A stretch of 64,000 bases of DNA from Vespula vulgaris (GCF_905475345.1 NC_066590.1:1230501-1294500); one strand, 5' to 3'. Shown: positions 39,099 to 52,564, counted from the first letter of the stretch. Made by a program: numbers and translations. Notes: generated by a model from the letters alone, not told the origin.

Positions 39099-39186
39099 TA
39101 AGTTAGAAAAGAAAAGAAAAGAGAAGAGAAGAAAAGAAGGGAAAAGAAAAGTAAAGAAAAGAAAAGAAAAGAAAAGAAAAAGAAAG
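39099..39186. repeat. (AAAAG)n-like purine array
   Basis: About 88 bp of AAAAG and AGAAG units on the plus strand, the longest copy of this motif in the window. Confidence 0.85.
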
Positions 39187-39716
39187 AGATAAAGAAATGA
39201 GAGGACTCCTGTATCGAAGATAAGCAAATCCAGTCGCGCGTGGTCACTTAAGTATATATATGTAATACGCTTAGAATATACGTGGGTGGTCTAGAAGAGA
39301 AAGAGAGAGAGAAAAAAAGAGAGAGAGTTATCTTTCTTAGATTAAAAGAAAAGAAATGGTCGAGCTTTGGAACTAATTTACAGGTCACTGTAGAAGACAG
39401 GAAGGGGAGAAAAAAAAAGAGAAAAAGAAAAGGTGAGACGCAGATAACCAACGAGGTGTCCCTTTTCTTTCTCTCTCTCTTTCTCTCTCTCCGTCGCACT
39501 TACACGCGGGTTCTTATCTGATCGAGAATTCCTAATTTTACGGAAAACAGTAAAATAGAGAGAAAAAGAAAGAGAGATACCTCCTAAAGGAAACTCGATT
39601 AACGCCTTCGATACAACCGACAGGAAACGTCCTATGTGGCTTCTATGCTAAGAGATAGAGATCGTTGCATGTCCATTTTAGGATCGAGCAATTACTTTGA
39701 CGCCTTGGCTTAACAG

Positions 39717-40135
39717 CATCTTAAATTTTCATCTGTCCTAACTCCCCGTAGAACGACGCGACTGACTCAAAGATTTCAGTGACATTCTTGATAAACTTGC
39801 CATAGTATTTTACTCGACTATGTTTAACAAACACAAACTCGTACATACGTAAGAAATATCGATTTGAATTTACATAGTAGTAAATTAGGGCCGAGTAATT
39901 ACTTACATAGTTCAGACTTGACGCCATCCTAAATTTTGATCCGTCTTAACGCTGCGGAGAACGACGACTGTTCCTCGATGATTACGTGACATCGTTATTA
40001 TTGATAGAAATTGTTATAGTATCTTAGTCCTCTATGATTATCAAACACAACCCCGTACGTAAATACGTACGTAAATACGTACGTACATATACATACATAC
40101 ACAACGAATATCGATTGGAATATTACATAGTAGTA
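39717..40135. repeat. Diverged two-copy tandem duplication, period about 208-252 bp
   Basis: CATCTTAAATTTTCATCTG at 39717 recurs as CATCCTAAATTTTGATCCG at 39925. Both are followed by AGAACGACG, a GTGACAT block, ATAGTAT, AACACAA, AATATCGATT and finally ACATAGTAGTAAAT (39872 and 40124). The second copy is longer because it holds a TACG(TACA)n insertion. It lies about 650-1070 bp downstream of the odd stop codon. Confidence 0.75.
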
Positions 40136-40782
40136 AATAATTGTCCAATGACTTTTCTATTACACGATTGGCCCTAAACGTTTAATAATATAATAATAGT
40201 AATATGGCGTGTAATCTATCAAACTAACACTAACATACATATATACAATGTCAATATTTACATGAGCTTAAATAAAAACTCGATATACATGGTTCTCGTC
40301 TCGTCTTTCCATCCCTCCGTCCTTCTCTCTCTCTCTCTCTCTATATATATATACATATATCGAGAATTAATAGTACTACGAATAAACATTTCGATTTTGC
40401 TAAACTAATCGAATTTTATAAATCGTATCGATTCTCTAATATCTTTAGTCTGTCAATTAATACTGTCTTGCTTATATATGATTATTATTCATATATAATA
40501 TTTATCCCCTCTCCTACTCAGTTGTACGTTCAAGACAAGAACGAACGCAGAATACGTTTTATCTATACGATTAAGAATCTATTTACAAACGACAACGAGT
40601 ACAACGTGATACTTTTTTCTTCATACGCATGTATATATCAAATTCAATCCATCTAATGAATCCAATAACAAAAGAAAAAAGAACACTGAATTTATAAACA
40701 AGCTTGATCTCTTCAACAATGTAGAAAAAAAAGAAGCAAGAGATACGTAATTACCTAACGAATTATAATGTACGTAGGTATT

Positions 40783-42057
40783 TTAACGTCTCATTATATC
40801 TTCTATACTAAATCCAAGTTTTGGTGGGGCTGTACTGCTCCTTTGATTTGATCTAAGTGTTCCTATTCTTTCGGCCATTTGTCTAACGGTCGTCGTTGAA
40901 CTCGTTACTCTCGAATCTCCAAAGACGGTGCTCTCGATCCTAAGATCCTGAGGAACGTCAGTGTGAGTCAACAGATGTGTCTTCAGATTGCTCTTCTGAT
41001 TGAAACTTTTCCCACAGACCGGGCATTTGTGGGGCGATTCCTCCATATGTAGAATCTTGTGAACCGCTAGTGTTCTGCTCTGACAAAATCCTTTCCCGCA
41101 TTCCGCACATTTGAATGGTTTCTCCTTGCTGTGTATATATCTATAGACGAGTAATTCAAACAAAATTTCTTCGAATTAAATCGAGACAAATGATTTAATC
41201 GCGCGATAAGAATTATATTGAAAGATTTATTTTTAATGTGTACATGTAAATTTCGAATACATATTTTCTTTTAACAACAATTGAAGTGTTCCTTATAAAA
41301 ATTCTTCTATTATCTGTAAATTATATAAGTATATATAATATGTATATATATATATATATATATGTCTGTATATTTGTGTGTGTGTATGTGCGTAATCTAT
41401 ATATAAAAGAGATATCGGAGATTATGAAAAACGACAAGTAACTCACCGATGATCCCTAAGATGATCCTGTCTACGAAATGCCTTTCCGCAAATATCGCAC
41501 GAGTACGGTCTCTCGTCCGTATGCGTACGTTCGTGTATCAATAAATTATAACTCTTGGTAAATTGTCGATTACAAAATTTACAAATGAATTGTTTTTTCG
41601 GTCGTTGTCCAGGCAATTTTCGCGTGAGGAAGGGTGCCGGTGGTTGTACCGGAAGTGGTGGATGTAAAGCTTGATGAGATTGGTGATGATGTTGATGTTG
41701 TTGTTGATGAGGATGATGATGATGATGGTGATGATGATGATAATGGGGCGAGGTTTGCGGACAACATCCTCTAACAGCTAACAGAGCTGCACCTCTCAGC
41801 CAATTGTCCAAAAAAGTGGTTGCTTGATAACCACCGATATTTTGTTGAGTCGATTGCACGTGTTGTGGTTGCTGTTGTTGCTGTTGTTGTTGTTGTTGTT
41901 GTTGATGATGATGGTGAACGAATCTACCAGACATCTGTTGCGACCTGATCCAACGGGGCGATGGTACTGTAGAGGTCATTTGAAGATGATGCTGCATCGA
42001 TCTGTCCACCGACGGTGGTGTGTGTGGTGGCGTAAGAGGTTCCATTTTAGTCTCCAT
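40783..42057 (-). CDS. odd: Odd-skipped transcription factor, four C2H2 zinc fingers with C-terminal eh1 motif
   Basis: Two exons, 42057-41447 and 41140-40783, with a 306-bp GT-AG intron, give 322 residues. The ATG at 42057 is the first Met after an in-frame stop 16 codons upstream. The N-terminus has a TPPHTPP motif, a His/Gln run (about residues 45-65) and a second His-rich run (about 95-130). Four C2H2 fingers follow: C159-H179, C187-H207, C215-H235 and C243-H263. After a Ser/Thr-rich linker the protein ends in FSIEDIMRR (314-322), an eh1-like Groucho-binding motif typical of Odd. The intron splits Arg204 at the same codon and phase as in the five-finger paralogue 33 kb away. Known role of the family: pair-rule repressor in segmentation, later leg-joint and gut patterning; acts in the nucleus. 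The shorter length than fly Odd lies in the variable N-terminus. Confidence 0.95.
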
Positions 42058-42243
42058 CGTTGATAACAATCTTCTCAAACGATTATTCTCTTTGTTTCTT
42101 CCTTATATTTTCTGACAGTACTATCGAAAATCCTCACGATCTTCTATCAATCACTCTTACACTCTGATATATCCTTTTTTTTGCTTTTTCTCAGAGTCAA
42201 GCGAAAGTCACATTAATAGTGTCCATCCGTTTATGACACCAAG

Positions 42244-42249
42244 TTTATA
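42244..42249 (-). promoter_or_regulatory. Candidate TATA box of odd
   Basis: TATAAA on the minus strand, 187 bp upstream of the odd start codon. This would place transcription start near 42215 and give a 5'UTR of about 155 nt. It lies just past a run of AT/TG microsatellites (42280-42360). A second upstream start cannot be excluded. Confidence 0.3.
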
Positions 42250-42451
42250 ATATGTATGCACTGTCCTTCGGCTCTATGTGTGTGTGTATATATATATATA
42301 ACTACATAGATACATACATACAAATATACATATATATATATATATGTATATATATGTATGCAAGTACACAAAAGAACTAGAAAAAGAGAAAGATGTATAA
42401 AGAAAGAGTGAGAGTAGAGTGTAAGAGAAAACAGACAGAAATAGAAAGAGT

Positions 42452-42502
<51 letters not shown>

Positions 42503-42589
42503 CGAGCGAATAGGAATAAATAGTAGAAAAAAGTGATGAAACGAGAAGAAATAAGAAGTCTTTCTAGTACAAGGGTCGAAGCGATACTA

Positions 42590-42785
42590 AAGTTTGGTTG
42601 AGCGTGGCGGAAGTCGTACGGCTTCGTTGTCGACTACCTGTCCTTGGAGGCGACACGGTGGCCCCTCCTACCGCACCTTCGACTTCTGCGGTCCGGTTGG
42701 CGCTCGACTTCCACAGGGGCGGAGCTTCTGGCTCTGGGTGCCCCTCGGGGCGTCGCGACGCTTACCCGTCCGTGCTCCTGCGTCT
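42590..42785. promoter_or_regulatory. GC-rich island about 530-730 bp upstream of odd
   Basis: About 195 bp rich in GC and CpG, sharply different from the AT-rich and microsatellite DNA on both sides. Open frames run through it on the plus strand but continue into a (CT)n tract and look incidental. On the minus strand a strong splice-donor-like sequence (GG then GTAAGC) lies near 42765, so part of it could be a 5' untranslated exon of odd. Otherwise it may be a promoter-proximal CpG-rich element. Confidence 0.3.
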
Positions 42786-42904
42786 ATCTATCTCTCTCTC
42801 ACTCACTCTCTCTCTCTCTCTCTCTCATATTCATTTGTCGACTCCTAAAGAGGATAACTCTATCCCTGCTCTTTCTCTTTATCTAAGAAAGAAAACGTCA
42901 ACGT

Positions 42905-42965
42905 ACTTACTACTTACTTACTTACTTACTTACTTACTTAGTTACTTAGTTAGTTACTTACTTTC
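42905..42965. repeat. (TTAC)n/(TTAG)n microsatellite
   Basis: About 60 bp of TTAC with TTAG variants upstream of odd. The short TTAG runs are not telomeric TTAGG. Confidence 0.85.
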
Positions 42966-43540
42966 TTACTCATGTGTATTTTTTTCTACACAACGAAGAT
43001 ATAAACCAAATATCGTACGTACGCATATTTACTTATATTTTTATTTCTTTTTTCCTTTTGTTATTATTTTGTATTTTTGTCCCCATCTCGACTAATCACG
43101 TATCAGATTCCTGTACGACATTCTCATCGATTGACGAAATATAAGTATTAACCAATCAGAGAGAAAGAGAGAGAGAGGGAGAGGGATAGAGAGAAAGAGG
43201 GAGAGGGGCAGAGAGAGATAGTCCAAATTGCATGTTCGATAATCAATAACGTGGAAATTAAATGGAAATGTGAAACTTTTGGTATTTCCATTGTTAACTA
43301 TCTCGTTTGATTTTAAAAGCGACGTTAAATCTTGTCCAGGAATCGTACGGCTTATCTCGAATCCTTGATAGATAAGTGAAGAGCGGCGGAACTTAAGCTT
43401 ACGCGTTACTACGAAACGGGTTTATTTTGCGAATGATCGTCCAAGTCGATGACGGCACTTCTATTCTATTCTTATCTCTTCCCCATTTAAGAAATTATTT
43501 CTAACTACAGTATCTCTTTACTCGCGTAAAGAGCAAACGT

Positions 43541-43569
43541 TGTGTCGTGTCGTGTCGTGTCGTGTCGTG
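43541..43569. repeat. (GTGTC)n pentanucleotide repeat
   Basis: Five to six tandem GTGTC units without a mismatch. Confidence 0.9.
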
Positions 43570-44752
43570 CGAGATTCTAGACACCTTATCTGTAATTAAT
43601 TTTCTTTAAGGACCCACTCGATTTATCGGCGTCCATTCCTTTTGAAATCCGCCGACACGACTGCTGTGCATGAAGAGATAAGAAGTCTCTGGTAGCATCT
43701 ACACCACTCAACTATCTCTCTCTCTCTCTCTCTCTCTCTCTGTCATTCATTCTTTTTTCTCTTTCACTCTCACTCTTTCCTCCTTCTCTCTTTTTTATTT
43801 TTTTATTTTCCCCGAGGTCTCGATCGAATAAGTCGAGTCAAGTCAAGTAAATTTTCGTTACATTAAACGATAGCTACCTTTCGTGTAACAAATGTTTTCA
43901 TTTGCAAAGTTATTTCAAGATTATGTATACACTCATTTATCTTCTCTCACGGCATCATGACTAACAGCTCACACCACTGTTATCGCTTTACGATCGAAGA
44001 AATGACACTTGTGGACTCGTCGTCGGAAGACGATCGTACGAGTTTGAGTAATGAACACTTACATATAATTATCGATATTGGTAGACGTATCTATCTTTCT
44101 GTATTCCAAATTCATATGAAAAAAATGCGATAGGATTTAAAATGAAAATTGATATTAAGCCTGTATTACTCTATTAAGTTTCGTAGAACATGATACAGAA
44201 CATTTTTCTCGCGATCGCACGGATACCGTCGAATTTAATAATAGATAGTGTCACTTTACTCGGTATACGAATAGGAAAAAGAAAAAGAAAAAAGAGAACA
44301 GAAAAAGAAAAGAAAAGAAATAAAATAGAGAAAGGAGAAAAAAAAGAAAATAAAAAGACGACATGTAAGGCGGCACATTCGATAACATGAATGCGGTACG
44401 TCGTTATCGATAAGGAACGAGTACGGTAAAAGCGAGCTTATCGATTTATGACGCTGTGCAGACAGTATGACACCGAGGAATAAACGTGCCGACATTCGCA
44501 CTTCTTCAACGGATCTTTTCATCCTATCCCTTTTCCGATGACGTCATAATATAAAGTCTCTCTCTCTCTTTCTCTCTCTCTCTCTTTCTCTTTCTTTCTC
44601 TCTCATTGGATTTCTTTATCCCTGGAAGTAGAGTTAAAAAAAGAAAAGTAAAGCAAAAGGAAAAAATTAAAAAAGAGAAACACCTACGATTGTATATCAC
44701 GCGCAATCATGATTACTTTCGAACACGCAATACATATTTCTTTGTATCACTT

Positions 44753-44795
<43 letters not shown>

Positions 44796-45168
44796 CCTCT
44801 CTGCATGTATGTGCAGCTATGATGACATATATATATATACATGCATACGTACATACACACATACTTACATATATAATATCTCTAAGTTTATCTATATTTT
44901 CCAGTTCACAATCTGCTACTATGCTACATACTATTTATAGAGCGATCCAAGAAAATCTCTATTATACGATTTCTATCTTATCGCGATTGCTTTTTGGACA
45001 ATGAAAAAATGATACTACTCTCTATAAAAGAATTTCCCTATAGATATTATTATTATCATTATTATTATTATTATCCCTCTCTCTCTCTCTCTCATTAATC
45101 TTTTCGAGGATCGTCGCGATAACTCGAAAACTAGGAAAATCGAAAAAAAACGAATCAGAAGAGAAGAA

Positions 45169-45208
<40 letters not shown>

Positions 45209-45215
45209 GAAAGCA

Positions 45216-45250
<35 letters not shown>

Positions 45251-46402
45251 AAGAACACTTGCCAGTGGAGAGTGGCTCGTATAATCTCGCAAATGTTTAG
45301 CATACAAAGACAAATATAATGGACGAGGAGATGAGGTTGCGACGAGATCACGAGCCCCGGGCGGGGTGGTTAATTTAGTTTCGAGCTCCATCAGGCAGAC
45401 ACACCCACCCGAGCACCTCTTTGCTTCAATCGCGAGCACCCTCCTTTCTCTCTCCCTCTCTCTCTCTCTTTCTCTATACCTCTCTCTCCCTCTTTCTATA
45501 TCTATCTATCTCTATCTATCTCCGTCTATCTCCGGCTCTCGTGTTCTCTCAAAAACGTCTTTGCAGACCACTTTCCTTTCTCATCTCACTCACTTTTTCA
45601 TTGTTATATCAATGGCTACGCCATAATACACATATACATACGTACACGTATTTAAAACGAATTCAAACAACAAGTTTGATCTCTCGATCGGATTTTAATC
45701 TAATTGTAAATAAATAATCTTCTAGGGAAAAATATATGTATCCTATATGTCTATATACTCGTAGTTTCATGTGGGTATATGAGTGTACGTGTACGTGTGT
45801 ATGTGTGCAATACTTATTAATTTTTTCAACGGCATATCCTCTATCTTTCTCTCGTTTTCACGATCGTGCGATAACGCGAACGGAAAAAGAAATGACGTTC
45901 TGTTTAGGGAATAACTTTTGAACGTACTACGATGACGTTCTTTCATTTTAAAAAAGAAGATCTTGTCTCGAATTTCTTACACCGAGTTCTTTGACAAATC
46001 GTTCGTCTTTTTAGAAAAAAAAAAAACAAAGAAGAAAAAGAAAATTAAAAAGAAAAAAAATTAAAAAAGAACGGAACGAGAACGGAAGAAAAAAAAAGAA
46101 AAAAAGAAAAGGAAAATGAAAAACTAGTAAAAATTTATGTTCTGATCAGAAACGGCTTCTTCTCGTTTTAAGATTTATAGATAGGTAATCGTAAATTCAT
46201 CGAAATTCCTTAGCAGCCACTTAATCTGACACTTTTCAAGTGGTAGTGTGGTATACTCTTTTTTTTCTTTCTCTCTCACTTTTTCTATCTCTATCTCTCC
46301 CACTCTCCTTTCTCTCTCTTGACTACTTCACTAGATCTTTGGTTGAAAAGCGTCTGGTAATATTTCGACACCAGAAAACCACGCACTGGGACGACCCTTT
46401 TC

Positions 46403-46403
<1 letters not shown>

Positions 46404-46477
<74 letters not shown>
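46404..46477. repeat. (AT)37 microsatellite
   Basis: About 74 bp of uninterrupted AT, the longest pure dinucleotide run in the window and self-complementary. Confidence 0.95.
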
Positions 46478-46479
<2 letters not shown>

Positions 46480-46798
46480 TAGACTATACCTACTTCTTGG
46501 CTTTCTAGTTCTCAAGGGCAGATGTCGAATATCGCGGGAATCGAATTACGAACGCGAGAAGGAAAAGCTTTTCCCTTTTTTTTTTGTTTTTCCTTTCTTT
46601 CTTTCTTTTTTTCTGTAGTATTTACTATACGGATTTCCTTTTCTTTTCCTTGGCTTTTTTCTTCTTCGTCTTTTACTTTTTCTTTTGCGGTTGTTTCAAA
46701 AAATTCTCAACTTCTTTCTCTCTCTTTTACTCGTCAATCCATAGACATTAAGACCACACGCATATTCACGTCTGGATATTCTCTCTCTCTCTTTCTCT

Positions 46799-46826
46799 GT
46801 CACACACACACACGCGCGCGCGCGTG
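46799..46826. repeat. (CA)n-(CG)n alternating purine-pyrimidine tract
   Basis: CACACA running straight into CGCGCG, a Z-DNA-prone composition. Confidence 0.8.
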
Positions 46827-47162
46827 TAAGGTGCAAAAAGAAAATAATGAAAAATACATTTCCGTGAAATCATTTTCACACGCGCGCAAAGAAATATTTC
46901 AATGTTCCCTTATACTACTTTTTCTCTACCTTTTGGCCACTCTAGTCAACGAGTTACGAACTCTTCGAGATCTTCGACATCTCTTCGATGTTTACAGATA
47001 AAATATTCAATATTATCTTAACAGTCTTTCTCTACGTTAAAAATCATTTGCCACATCCTACAAAATCAAATTTGTTAAGGTACCAAAGTTATCTCTATCT
47101 ATAAGACGATTTCCTCTCTATCGACTTATTTGTGTATATAAGCGTGTCTGTATGTATGTATG

Positions 47163-47194
<32 letters not shown>

Positions 47195-47436
47195 TTCTTC
47201 TATGTGCTAGGGCTTTTATCCTTTCAAAATGAATGTGGATTGTACAACGATTCCATTGCTCTCGTATTTTCAATAGATATAAAAATATTTAAAAATAGAA
47301 TTTTGTTAAAGATAAAACGTTCTATTAGTAATTATTGAAATAAAATCGTACTGATTACTTTCGTGGATGAAACGGCTCGCGCAAAATACGTCGTCCTCTT
47401 AAATATCTCAATATTATATTTCATGGGGGAAGGGGG

Positions 47437-47480
47437 CAGCGGCGGCGGCGACGGCGGCGGCGGCGGCGGCAGTGGCGGGG
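47437..47480. repeat. (GGC)n trinucleotide repeat
   Basis: About 40 bp of GGC with single GAC and AGT interruptions, GC-rich in an AT-rich setting. The minus-strand frame reads poly-Ala. Confidence 0.85.
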
Positions 47481-47761
47481 AACACACACAAATACTGCGA
47501 GATAGCTTCGCCGATAGTTAGATGCAGATTGTAAATGGTAATTGGTTTTCGTTGATTATTTCGCCAGCCGTTCCACCAAAGCGTTTTCTCTGTGTGCGTG
47601 CACCGACAAAATGGAAAATAAACGTTTAACAGATACTGCAACCTGGCTAAAATATTTGTCAAATAATTCCATTGTCCACCGTAGCTTTTTTTTCTTTTTT
47701 TGGCCTTTGCTTTTTTATATATAACCATATGTAAATATAGGAATGTACATATATATGTGTA

Positions 47762-47804
<43 letters not shown>

Positions 47805-50491
47805 ATACAGCCGAGGTTATTACGTTCCTTTCATTTTTCAATTTGCGATTTTATCGAAAACATTATCCGCTGTGTCATACTTTTCATCGTGCTTTTTACA
47901 ATCGTGCTAATAAAATCCTCTGAAATATTCTAAACTACATTTTCCCGTAAAATTTCACTTTTTCTTTCTATTCCAAGTAAACCGATATTCGTTCCGTTCA
48001 TTTTACGTTATGCATGCAAGAAAAACGACCGATATTTAAGTTGTCGTGGCATTTTAGATAGACATTTAAGATAGTTACTGCTACTGTAAAATCCCCGAAA
48101 TAATAAACGTAAGAACATAAATCATTTTTCCGAATTACAAAGTAAAAATTCAATAACGGCAGTAGTACTTTCTAGGAGATATTTTCTGGCAGGTCTACAA
48201 CTAGCATTCCTGTCAAAATTTTATTAGGGTTTCATTCTTTACGTTACGTCGAATGGACCTTAGAATAATAACAGTTCACTTTTGTACAATGCTTCAAAAT
48301 TCTTCAAAAGTCGGTAGCTTAATTTAAAAATATCTAGATTTGAGTGACTACTATAAATAATATTTCAAATCAGATGTTAACAAATTAATATTAATGGATC
48401 TACTTATAAATATCTTTAAACAAAATTATAAAAGAATCTTCTTTTCTGTTCAATAATTCTTTAAAAAAAAAATAAATAAATAAAAGAAAAACATTATAAA
48501 AATGAAAAGAAAAAAAGAAAAAGAAAAATATAATAAAAAGGGATATTCCCATAATTTTCGTTGAAGGACATAGTAAAACATTCGAACGGACGGCTCGAAT
48601 AACGCCTTAAACGAATATTCATGGAAAGTGAAATTTTCAAAATCAGTTATCAGTAAGACTTGACATTTCTATCTTCTACATCTTTTTTCCTCAGCTTAAA
48701 AAAATTAAGTCATTCAGTAAGAATTTTTATTAAATATTATTAAAACTTTTATGATATAAACCCATATTTATAGAAGCAACGCTGCGTGAAGAAAGTAATA
48801 AAATATGAAAGCTAAGTTTACTTTCTCCTTAAACTATTGTTACTGATTTTGCTTTTTCTATTCGAACAAATATTAAAAATTAAAAAGAGAAAAAGAAAAG
48901 AGCAAAAAAAAAGAAGATACGCACAAAATTATTTCAATCTTGAGAATCGTTTGCAGATGATTAGAAATTATTAAAAAAAAAAAAAATTTATTGCGTAATT
49001 CGTATAATTAAATCATTGCCGTTAATTTTTTTAATTTTTTGATTCGCTTTAAAACACTCATAATCGCTTTCAATCATCGTAGATACAAAAATTAAAGTAC
49101 CGCAACGCTGTGAGATATATATCTGTGTATATATATATATTTTTTATTGAACACTTTAACCAAGTGTCCAGATCGAAAGATCTTCTACTATACTGTGACA
49201 ATTTTTCTGTTAGCTTGTTTTCGAGTCCTCTTTTCAAACGATATCGTCTGCTTAGTCTCAGCGACGGAACAGACGCCCACTGCTTCTGCTTTCTTCTTAC
49301 GGGGGTGTCATATGCCTCTTCCGAATTATTTCTATGTGTTACCAAGAAGTAAATCACTTCTCGCAAAACGTGTATACATACACACACAAACACACATATA
49401 CGCACGATTTAACTCAATTTCAATATTCCTTTCATCCCATCTTTCTACCTCCCTTCGATATTCATGTCTTTTTCACGTTGTTTAAAATCTTACCATTCAT
49501 TATACATAATTTCATCTTTTTCTTTTTTTCTTTTATATAGATATATATACATCGATAAATTAATGACCGAATATTCACCACTCTAACTTATATACTAATA
49601 ATTATTTCTCTATACGGTCTGCCTATAGCACACTATAACTCGAGTGAGAAGGCGATAAATTAGAAAGATTCTCGAACGTTTCACACCGAAACCAATTAAG
49701 AAGTTTGTTTTTCTTAGAAAGAATATATACATACATATACTCTTCCGCCACTCGAAGTGAGAAAAGTTAAAAGTTTAGATTCGAACGTATTTCTTAAAAA
49801 GGAAACGAAACGCGTATGTCTTTCTTTTCGTCTTATAAAATAGAAAGAATAAAAAAATAGAAGAAAAGGAATTCGTTGAAGAAAAGAAAAGAAAAAAAGA
49901 AAGGAGAAATTAAAAAATAAAAAAAAACAGATAAGCACCTATACATTGAAATGGAAAGATACAACGAGGATCTTCGTTGTTTAATATAATTTCCTACCGT
50001 TTGTTATCAACGTTTCTACGAATTTGCAGTAGGTATAATACATACATGGATATATTCTACTACCAAATCTAAACCACACCCTCCCGATTAAAAACGGTTC
50101 GCTGTGACTGTTCACGCGATACGTTATCGTATTTTATCGAATATTTGTAGATTCAGAGGTTAACACTTTCCTGCTACCGTGTCGATCAAATCAATCTATT
50201 TCATGTAAGTTGGTTCTTCTCTGAAAGCCCTTCTTCTCCTTCTTGATGTCGCCCTGCGTCGTGAACGTTCATACTTTTAACTCGATATCGTGGATCAATG
50301 CTCGATAAGAAGTAATAATCGTCGCACGTTCTTTGGATCTCAAATTACAGCCGACGTGGCTCACTCCAGAGTAACTCTAACTTAAATAATAAATAAACAA
50401 TAATTTTGAAGTAGAGGGTTAAGCAATCAACATAAAAGGAAGTCATTGTCACCGAACACTGTATCTATCAATCACGTTATCATTAACTCTG

Positions 50492-50532
<41 letters not shown>

Positions 50533-51317
50533 TATCATAATCCTCGCGTCAATTCGAGCTACCAATTCTTTCAATGAAAATATCAAATCAAAATGTCCTC
50601 TCCTTTCAATGCTTCGAACGTGAATGAACAGGACGAAATAAATAAGAACGTTTCAAGCCGTTGTACATTTATATAAATAAAAGAAACAAAAGAGAGAGAA
50701 AGAGAGAGAGAAACGGAGAAGTGGTGAAAAAGAGAAAGAGAGAGGAAGGATCGGACTAACATTTAAGATCGAACGTAATAAGAACGTCGTCGATCGATCA
50801 AGCGAAATGGAAGAGAAAAAAATCAAAAACACGAACGGCATCGGGCGTATGAGAATAATATCTCGGAGAAGGAACTAACAATAAGATCGCGAATAAAAAA
50901 CGACAGGATCGATCGATCGATACCGAGATCGAGATCGAGATCGAGAGAGAGAGAGAGAGAGAGAGAGAAAGAAAGAGAGAGAGAGAAAGAGTGAGAGGTC
51001 GGATAGATAGATCGGCTTTTTCCGTCGTCTGTTTCTCGATACGATACGGGCGTGTTCTCGCATATACACGTACATACGTATACACATACACATTCACATG
51101 CATATAGAGATTTACACGACTACGTACGACACCTTCGTCGGCGCGTTTCACGATTTTATGCCAGTGAGACGGAAGACAAGAGGTGGGGAGTCGGCGGTTG
51201 AATGGGTGGGGACGTGCTGAGGTACGCAAGGGATACATCAAAGGTGCCGCTATCGGCGCAAAGCCGCTTTAACGCTCGTACACCGTTTATGTGTACACAC
51301 CCTCCTCCTCGCATCCT

Positions 51318-51390
51318 CCTCGTCGTCGTCGTCGTTGTCGTCGTCGTCGTTGTCCTCCTCCTTCTCCTCTTTCTCCTCCTCCTCATCGTT

Positions 51391-51433
<43 letters not shown>

Positions 51434-51475
51434 CGTCGTCATCGTCGTCGTCGTGCGTCGTATCTTCGATTCTGT
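51318..51475. repeat. (CGT)n/(TCC)n trinucleotide arrays
   Basis: CGT at about 51318-51352, TCC/TTC at about 51353-51385 and CGT again at about 51392-51460. Poly-Val, poly-Arg and poly-Asp frames result. Confidence 0.9.
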
Positions 51476-52528
51476 CGTACGCCACACGACTACTATCTAT
51501 GCCGAGAATTGTGCTTGCTCTTTCTCTCTTTCTCCGTCTCTCTTTTTCTCTTTCTCTTTCTCTTTCTCTTTCTCTCTGAAAAATCTTTCATGATATATCG
51601 TCCCGCCGGATATTGGAGCGCATAAATATTCCTTTGCTGCGTGGGAGTACTTTTTACATTGCACACCGACGACAGGCCAAGTTCGAAGTCGAAACGTGGA
51701 CAACGAATTTTATGTATGTATGTATGATATATATTTTTTCTTTTTCTTTCGAGTATGCATAGAAAAATAATCTATCTAAGGTAAAATGATAAGTCAAGTA
51801 AAACAATATGATTATTGTTAATCATTGACGAAGGATCAACGAGAGATCAAAATTAGATTATATCGAATGAACGGACTTACGTATACAGTATACACTTTTC
51901 GACGTTGTTTATTTTAATATGAGAAGTTAATGAGAGATGACGAACTGTATCTCGTCGTTCAACGACGAAATCTATTTAAAATATCTGTTCTACTAACAAA
52001 GCGATAAGTGAATATTATTCGATGATAAGCTCTATCAAGAGAAGAGAAAAGGGAAAAAATGCTATATAGATTCGTATATTCGCAGAAAAATTGTAAATTA
52101 TAACATCTGTCGTTATGTTCCAGAATTAAGAAAAATTATAATGAGAAAAGATCATAAATATCTCGACCCTAGCATGGCACGCTTATGCTATAGACTCTTT
52201 GTCCTTGGTTGCCATTTTAGAAGTAACCACCCGCCAGGAGCCGTTTTAATGAAAATAAGTAATATCGCAAACAGGAATTGTACCGTCATAAACGGTTCTG
52301 ACAATGGCCTTGTAAATACGAAAGTTTCTTAAGATACCTTTCCTTTTCTTTTTCTCTCTCTTCTTCTTCCTAAATTTTCGCAACGTTCCATACTGTCTTC
52401 CTTTACGGTAATAAAGCGTAACGATTCAAGGTGCAATGAATCGAGAAAGTCGACTAGACTACCACGAAAACGAAGAAACAGTAAAAAGAAAGAGAGAGAT
52501 AGAGAAAGAGAAAGAAAGAAAGAAAAGA

Positions 52529-52564
<36 letters not shown>

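Noticed and set aside
42940..42962. TTAG-type repeats as interstitial telomere
   Set aside because: The unit is TTAC/TTAG tetranucleotide, not the insect pentamer TTAGG.
42594..43095. Plus-strand frames of 84 and 165 codons upstream of odd
   Set aside because: They run from the GC island into (CT)n and (TTAC)n microsatellites and show no conserved protein features.
46201..46250. CCACTT...AAGTGG inverted repeat as a second MITE end
   Set aside because: Only 6 bp of symmetry, no TA duplication and no CAAAAGTT core.
52141..52332. 63-codon plus-strand frame and an opposite-strand frame over the same segment
   Set aside because: Neither has a recognised motif and they compete for the same DNA. 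No supporting splice sites.
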